This document shows positions 6,788 through 9,818 of a DNA stretch of 9,818 bases, one piece after another. Origin of the DNA: an uncultured Lachnospiraceae bacterium (GTDB lineage: Bacteria; Bacillota; Clostridia; Lachnospirales; Lachnospiraceae); the NCBI GenBank assembly GCA_937916415.1, contig CALGGH010000154.1, forward strand, positions 1 to 9,818. Reading direction: 5' to 3'. The position numbers and the translations under genes were made by a program. The notes beneath the pieces were generated by a model, which was given only the letters and a program-made list of their open reading frames with translations, searched no databases and was not told the DNA's origin. Position 1 is the first letter of the stretch, and every line of letters starts with the position of its first letter.

Positions 6788-7975
6788 TCAGTCCAGCTCG
6801 CCGGCCTTATACCTGGCGATGATGGTCTGGATCCTCTCAACGGGATTGAGCAGGTCGCTGATGGACGAGTCGTGGTTCAGCGTGTCTATGATGTAGGCAA
6901 TGTATTTGCTCAGGTCACAGTTAATATACCACTTACGTGACAGCAGCTCGGGGGTCTGATATATCAGGTTGGTGGTGAGCACGTTCGTGATCACGCCGTC
7001 ATCGTAAGCCTTGTCAAACGGCTCTATCCCGGCGGTAAACAGTCCGAAGGTCGCGAATATGAATATCCGGTTTGCACCCTTTTTCTTGAGGGCGTATGCA
7101 ACCTCGAGCACGCTCTCACCCGAAGAGATCATGTCGTCGATTATGAGCAGGTCCTTGCCTTCCACGCTGGAACCCAGGAATTCATGTGCGACTATAGGGT
7201 TACGTCCGTCGACTATCTGAGTATAATCCCTGCGCTTGTAGAACATGCCCATGTCGAGGCCGAGCACGTTGGCGATGTAGATTGCCCTGCTCATTCCGCC
7301 TTCATCGGGGCTGACCACCATCATGTGATCGGCGTCTATGTTCAGGCCCTTGACGTTGCTGACGAGGCCCTTGATGAACTGATATGCGGGCTGTACCGTC
7401 TCGAAGCCGCTCAGCGGTATGGCGTTCTGTACGCGTGAGTCATGCGCATCGAAGGTGATTATGTTGTCAACGCCCATGCTGACCAGTTCCTGGAGGGCCA
7501 GAGCGCAGTCCAGTGATTCCCTGGCGGTACGCTTGTGCTGACGGCTTTCGTACAGGAACGGCATGATGACCGTGATCCTGCGTGCCTTGCCGCCGACGGC
7601 GGCTATGATCCTCTTGAGATCCTGATAGTGATCGTCCGGAGACATGTGATTCTCATGACCGCAGAGCGAGTAGGTCAGGCTGTAATTGGCCACGTCCACG
7701 AGAATGTAGAGATCGGCTCCGCGGACGGATTCAAGGATCATGCCCTTGGCTTCGCCGGATCCAAATCTCGGCACCTTGGCCCCTATGATGTAGCTGGGCC
7801 TGCGATATCCTGAAAAAGCAAGGGAATCGTGATGCTCGCTTTCCCTTTCGGTACGCCACCTGACAAGGTAGTCATCGACTTGCTTGCCCAGTCCGCGGCA
7901 TCCCTCCAGCGGGATCAGCCCCAACGAGCCGACGGGTATGGTTTGCAGATTTCTTTTTTCTTCCCTCTTAGACAT
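6788..7975 (-). CDS. prs: Ribose-phosphate pyrophosphokinase (PRPP synthetase), long divergent form
   Basis: Predicted to convert ribose 5-phosphate and ATP to PRPP, the precursor of purines, pyrimidines, NAD, histidine and tryptophan, in the cytoplasm. The 395 residues exceed the usual ~315, with an N-terminal extension of ~50 and internal inserts. Family landmarks align in order: PFLYESRQHKRTARESLD (139-156, cf. PYFGYARQDRK); TFDAHDSRVQ (174-183, cf. DLHAGQIQ); SPDEGGMSRA (222-231); KRRD (247-250); and the PRPP loop DLLIIDDMISSGES (275-288), followed by ATFGLFTAG and a C-terminal SSISDLL resembling the family's NEESIS end. The loop reads SSGES where E. coli has DTGGT, so substrate binding may differ. 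ATG 7975 has GGAGG (7985-7981) 5 nt upstream. It is the last gene of a dnaD-dnaC-prs operon, 50 nt after the helicase loader, and converges on the ATP synthase operon. A pyrophosphokinase-like phosphoribosyltransferase is a less likely alternative. Confidence 0.87.
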   Translation of the reverse strand: MSKREEKRNLQTIPVGSLGLIPLEGCRGLGKQVDDYLVRWRTERESEHHDSLAFSGYRRPSYIIGAKVPRFGSGEAKGMILESVRGADLYILVDVANYSLTYSLCGHENHMSPDDHYQDLKRIIAAVGGKARRITVIMPFLYESRQHKRTARESLDCALALQELVSMGVDNIITFDAHDSRVQNAIPLSGFETVQPAYQFIKGLVSNVKGLNIDADHMMVVSPDEGGMSRAIYIANVLGLDMGMFYKRRDYTQIVDGRNPIVAHEFLGSSVEGKDLLIIDDMISSGESVLEVAYALKKKGANRIFIFATFGLFTAGIEPFDKAYDDGVITNVLTTNLIYQTPELLSRKWYINCDLSKYIAYIIDTLNHDSSISDLLNPVERIQTIIARYKAGELD

Positions 7976-7985
7976 TGTTACCTCC
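7976..7985 (-). promoter_or_regulatory. prs ribosome binding site
   Basis: On the minus strand GGAGGTAACA directly precedes the prs ATG, a near-ideal Shine-Dalgarno at 5-nt spacing and the best one in this operon. A small inverted repeat (TCCGG, ATTA loop, CCGGA, plus-strand 7989-8002) lies just upstream. I see no convincing promoter in the 50-nt gap, so prs is probably read through from upstream genes. Confidence 0.65.
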
Positions 7986-8025
7986 GCTCCGGATTACCGG
8001 ATCATGCAGTTGAAAAATGGTTGCC

Positions 8026-8997
8026 TTAACTTTGTCGTACGTGCGGGTACCTGATCCTGAGGTCCGGCCCCGTAAGCTTCAGTATCCGGTAGTATCCGGT
8101 AAGCCTGGAAAAAACTCTGTCGGTGTATCTCTCATGCAGATATGAAAGAGACAGGTTGGTATTGATGATCGTGGACTTCTGCGCATTATGACGAGAATTC
8201 ATGCAGTTGAACAGCGCGGATCCGCTGAACTGGTCGTTCACCGATTCCGAGCCCAGGTCGTCTATGATGAGCAGGTCGCACGTGTATATGTCGTCATCGC
8301 TTACGTCCGCATCTTCATCCCCGTATCTGCGTCCGTACATCTGATTGCCATATATCTTGAAGAAGTCAACGGCCGAGAAATATATTACGCTGTGACCGGT
8401 CTTTAACAGTTCGGCGGCGATGCAGCAGGTCAAAAAGGATTTGCCCGTGCCCACGGTACCGGTCAGCATGAGGTTCTCATATTTGTCGTCAAAATCCGCC
8501 GCGAACCGGCGGCATTGAGAAGCGGCTTCCTTGAAGCGCACACGGTCTTCACCCTCAAACAGGTCTTCCCGCATGTTGTCGAAATTATTGGTTGCGAGCA
8601 GGCTGCTGAGATTCGAATGATTGTACGTGATCTCCAGCTCGGCCTGCCTGAAACAGTGACATTTCTCGCTGCCCACGTATCCCGTGTCCTGACAGTCGGG
8701 GCAGTGGTAATCGGGCTTAAGTGACTCGGGATCGATGCCGCGTGACAGGAGAAACTCGTTCTTTCTGGCGGTCAGTTCCTTGAGCTTGCAGTCCATTTCA
8801 TCCAGGGATACGCTTGGATCCGCCACGTACCTGCGGGCGTAATCCATGGCGATCCCGGATGCTTCGTCCTCCATGGCCGAAAACTCCGGATACCTGATGC
8901 GCAGGTCAGACATCTTTTTGTCATGAATGGCCAGCGCCCTGGCCCTGCGCGCACCGTATTCACTTTTGATCCGTTCGTATTGTGACTTGGTCAGCAT
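8026..8997 (-). CDS. DnaC/DnaI-type AAA+ helicase loader with N-terminal zinc finger
   Basis: Predicted AAA+ ATPase that loads the replicative DnaB-type helicase at origins or restarted forks, in the DnaC/DnaI/IstB-like family. Its 323 residues are close to DnaI length. The N-terminal ~95 residues are helical and charged. A zinc-finger-like CPDCQDTGYVGSEKCHC places Cys at 99, 102, 113 and 115, resembling the Zn-binding helicase-contact region of DnaI. Walker A is GTVGTGKS (180-187), Walker B LLIIDD (242-247), a sensor-type INTNLS follows (278-283), and RVFSRLTG (294-301) supplies the likely arginine finger. All key residues are present. It starts only 4 nt after the dnaD-like stop with no clear Shine-Dalgarno, implying translational coupling. 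The DnaD-type neighbour and the absence of a transposase favour a chromosomal loader over an IstB transposition helper. Confidence 0.9.
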   Translation of the reverse strand: MLTKSQYERIKSEYGARRARALAIHDKKMSDLRIRYPEFSAMEDEASGIAMDYARRYVADPSVSLDEMDCKLKELTARKNEFLLSRGIDPESLKPDYHCPDCQDTGYVGSEKCHCFRQAELEITYNHSNLSSLLATNNFDNMREDLFEGEDRVRFKEAASQCRRFAADFDDKYENLMLTGTVGTGKSFLTCCIAAELLKTGHSVIYFSAVDFFKIYGNQMYGRRYGDEDADVSDDDIYTCDLLIIDDLGSESVNDQFSGSALFNCMNSRHNAQKSTIINTNLSLSYLHERYTDRVFSRLTGYYRILKLTGPDLRIRYPHVRQS

Positions 8998-9001
8998 TAT
9001 C

Positions 9002-9818
9002 TTAGTTGCTTATCAGTTTTTTCTCGAGTTCTTCATAGTCATACTGATTCTGAGTGAACTGACTGAATTTGTTTTTGCCGGCGGTCCCCTGCTTGCTGCC
9101 GGACTGAGCGGGCTTCTTTTTGGGAGGATCCAGCAGCTGCACGTCCTCCAAGGTATGCACTCCCTTTTGATGCCAGCCGGTGAGTATGGAATCCGCGTAT
9201 TTAAACCTGGCCTTGTCAGTGCTGATGACGGTGCGTGCGCAGGCTTCGAGTATCACGCTCTTGTCGAAACCGTAGACGTTCATCCACTTATTGATGAACT
9301 CAAGCTCGACGGTGGAGGGATCGGAGTTCTTGCCCAGTGCCCGCATTATCTCGTACGGAGAGTCAAACTTGCACAGATGAGCCCTGGCCTCATCGGTCGT
9401 GGTCACGCCGGACTGTGCCCAGTCAATGGCGACTTTTTCTATGTAACGGATGTTGGTCTTGCCCTTGTCGGCGCAGACCTCCAGCAGGTAATCTATCAGT
9501 TCGTAGCTGAAGTTCAGCTGATCCGATATGAAAATGAGCGTGGTGACGTCATCCTGGGAAAGAGTCCTCCTGAGGTACAGCTCAGCCACGTATATTATCT
9601 GGGCTGCATCCGGATTGTCCCGGAATCTCGTCAGGTCATCTCCCGTATACTGCGGCTTGGAATAATTGCTGATGTCAACTATCGACGCTAGTTCACGGGC
9701 GCTCCTGGGCTGCTCGGCCGGCCCGGGTTCGGGTTCGGGCGCGGGCACGTCCTCAACGGCGGCCTGAGCCTGTCCTGCTCCCAGGGAGACGATCCTGGCT
9801 CCGACGAGCTCTCCCGAC
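9002..9818 (-). CDS. DnaD-domain replication protein (5' partial)
   Basis: Predicted DnaD/DnaB-family primosome protein that remodels DNA and helps recruit the helicase loader during initiation and restart. The frame stays open to the right edge (271 whole codons visible), so GTG 9748 is internal and the N-terminal winged-helix domain probably lies outside. The visible part starts with an Ala-, Pro- and Glu-rich linker (about 9710-9790). Two DnaB_2-type helical domains follow, each ending in the same Y-x3-[VI]-x3-W-x3-GV pattern: YIEKVAIDWAQSGV (9445-9404) and YADSILTGWHQKGV (9199-9158). These match the known DnaD YxxxIxxxW motif. A basic Lys/Ser/Gly-rich linker then leads to a conserved-looking tail, FSQFTQNQYDYEELEKKLI. 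It is the first visible gene of the minus-strand operon, with the helicase loader 4 nt downstream. The family call is firm; its exact role (initiation or restart) is inferred. Confidence 0.88.
   Translation of the reverse strand, partial: SGELVGARIVSLGAGQAQAAVEDVPAPEPEPGPAEQPRSARELASIVDISNYSKPQYTGDDLTRFRDNPDAAQIIYVAELYLRRTLSQDDVTTLIFISDQLNFSYELIDYLLEVCADKGKTNIRYIEKVAIDWAQSGVTTTDEARAHLCKFDSPYEIMRALGKNSDPSTVELEFINKWMNVYGFDKSVILEACARTVISTDKARFKYADSILTGWHQKGVHTLEDVQLLDPPKKKPAQSGSKQGTAGKNKFSQFTQNQYDYEELEKKLISN

Noticed and set aside
6770..6803. CCGGC...GCCGG inverted repeat across the convergent junction
   Set aside because: Only 5 bp with a 23-nt loop and no T tract on either strand; not a credible terminator.
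7589..7603. GC-rich hairpin (GCCGCC/GGCGGC) inside prs
   Set aside because: Three-nt loop, no T tract, and explained by Ala-Ala-Val-Gly-Gly codons.
8081..8100. Perfect tandem 10-bp repeat AGTATCCGGT
   Set aside because: It encodes the conserved-looking GYYRIL segment near the end of the helicase loader, which matches family spacing without an insertion, so it is coincidence rather than a recent duplication.
8496..8512. GC-rich hairpin (CCGCCG/CGGCGG) with minus-strand ATTTTG after it, inside the helicase loader gene
   Set aside because: Mid-gene, 6 bp, broken short T run; a terminator here would cut an intact gene. Treated as chance from Arg/Ala codons.
8927..9691. 254-codon open frame on the plus strand with hydrophobic stretches
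   Set aside because: It lies antisense to the dnaC-like and dnaD-like genes, which have clear family motifs; no ribosome site and no recognisable domain. It is a shadow frame.

Overview
The window looks like chromosomal DNA from a Gram-positive Clostridia-type bacterium, most likely in or near the Lachnospiraceae. The evidence is an F-type ATP synthase operon in the usual order, a DnaD-domain protein beside a zinc-finger DnaC/DnaI-type helicase loader (a Firmicutes replication-restart arrangement), and an unusually long PRPP synthetase of a kind I associate with Lachnospiraceae. Base composition is moderately GC and looks even across all genes. I see no mobile element, tRNA, rRNA or CRISPR array. 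The family assignment is inference; I could not search a database.

Plus strand, 1-4226: the end of the ATP synthase operon, atpA (5' end cut off by the window) - atpG - atpD - atpC, encoding the alpha, gamma, beta and epsilon subunits of F1. The atpA-atpG and atpG-atpD gaps (71 and 80 nt) each contain a hairpin, and good Shine-Dalgarno sequences precede atpD and atpC. The atpC start is best placed at a TTG at 3822.

Plus strand, 4223-6769: an 848-residue predicted membrane-anchored, mostly extracellular protein of unknown function. It starts inside the atpC stop codon (ATGA overlap), so it should be translationally coupled to the ATP synthase genes. Its C-terminus resembles a C39-like papain-fold domain in which the expected Cys and His appear to be replaced. 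A GC-rich hairpin followed by a T-rich stretch lies in its first 75 nt and could attenuate transcription between the F1 genes and this accessory gene.

Minus strand, 9818-6788: an operon read toward the ATP synthase operon, dnaD-like (5' end cut off by the window) - dnaC/dnaI-like helicase loader - prs-like PRPP synthetase, with gaps of 4 and 50 nt. It pairs replication initiation or restart factors with the enzyme that makes PRPP, the nucleotide precursor.

The two operons converge with only 18 nt between stop codons (6770-6787). No terminator fits in that gap. A 9-bp perfect inverted repeat inside the last 70 nt of the 848-residue gene is followed, on the minus strand, by a T-rich tract and is the best candidate terminator for the prs transcript. 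No stretch longer than 300 nt lacks a gene. The most interesting items are the coupled extracellular pseudo-peptidase-like protein, the hairpins embedded at its two ends, the divergent PRPP synthetase, and a near-absolute preference for NAC over NAT codons before valine throughout the window.
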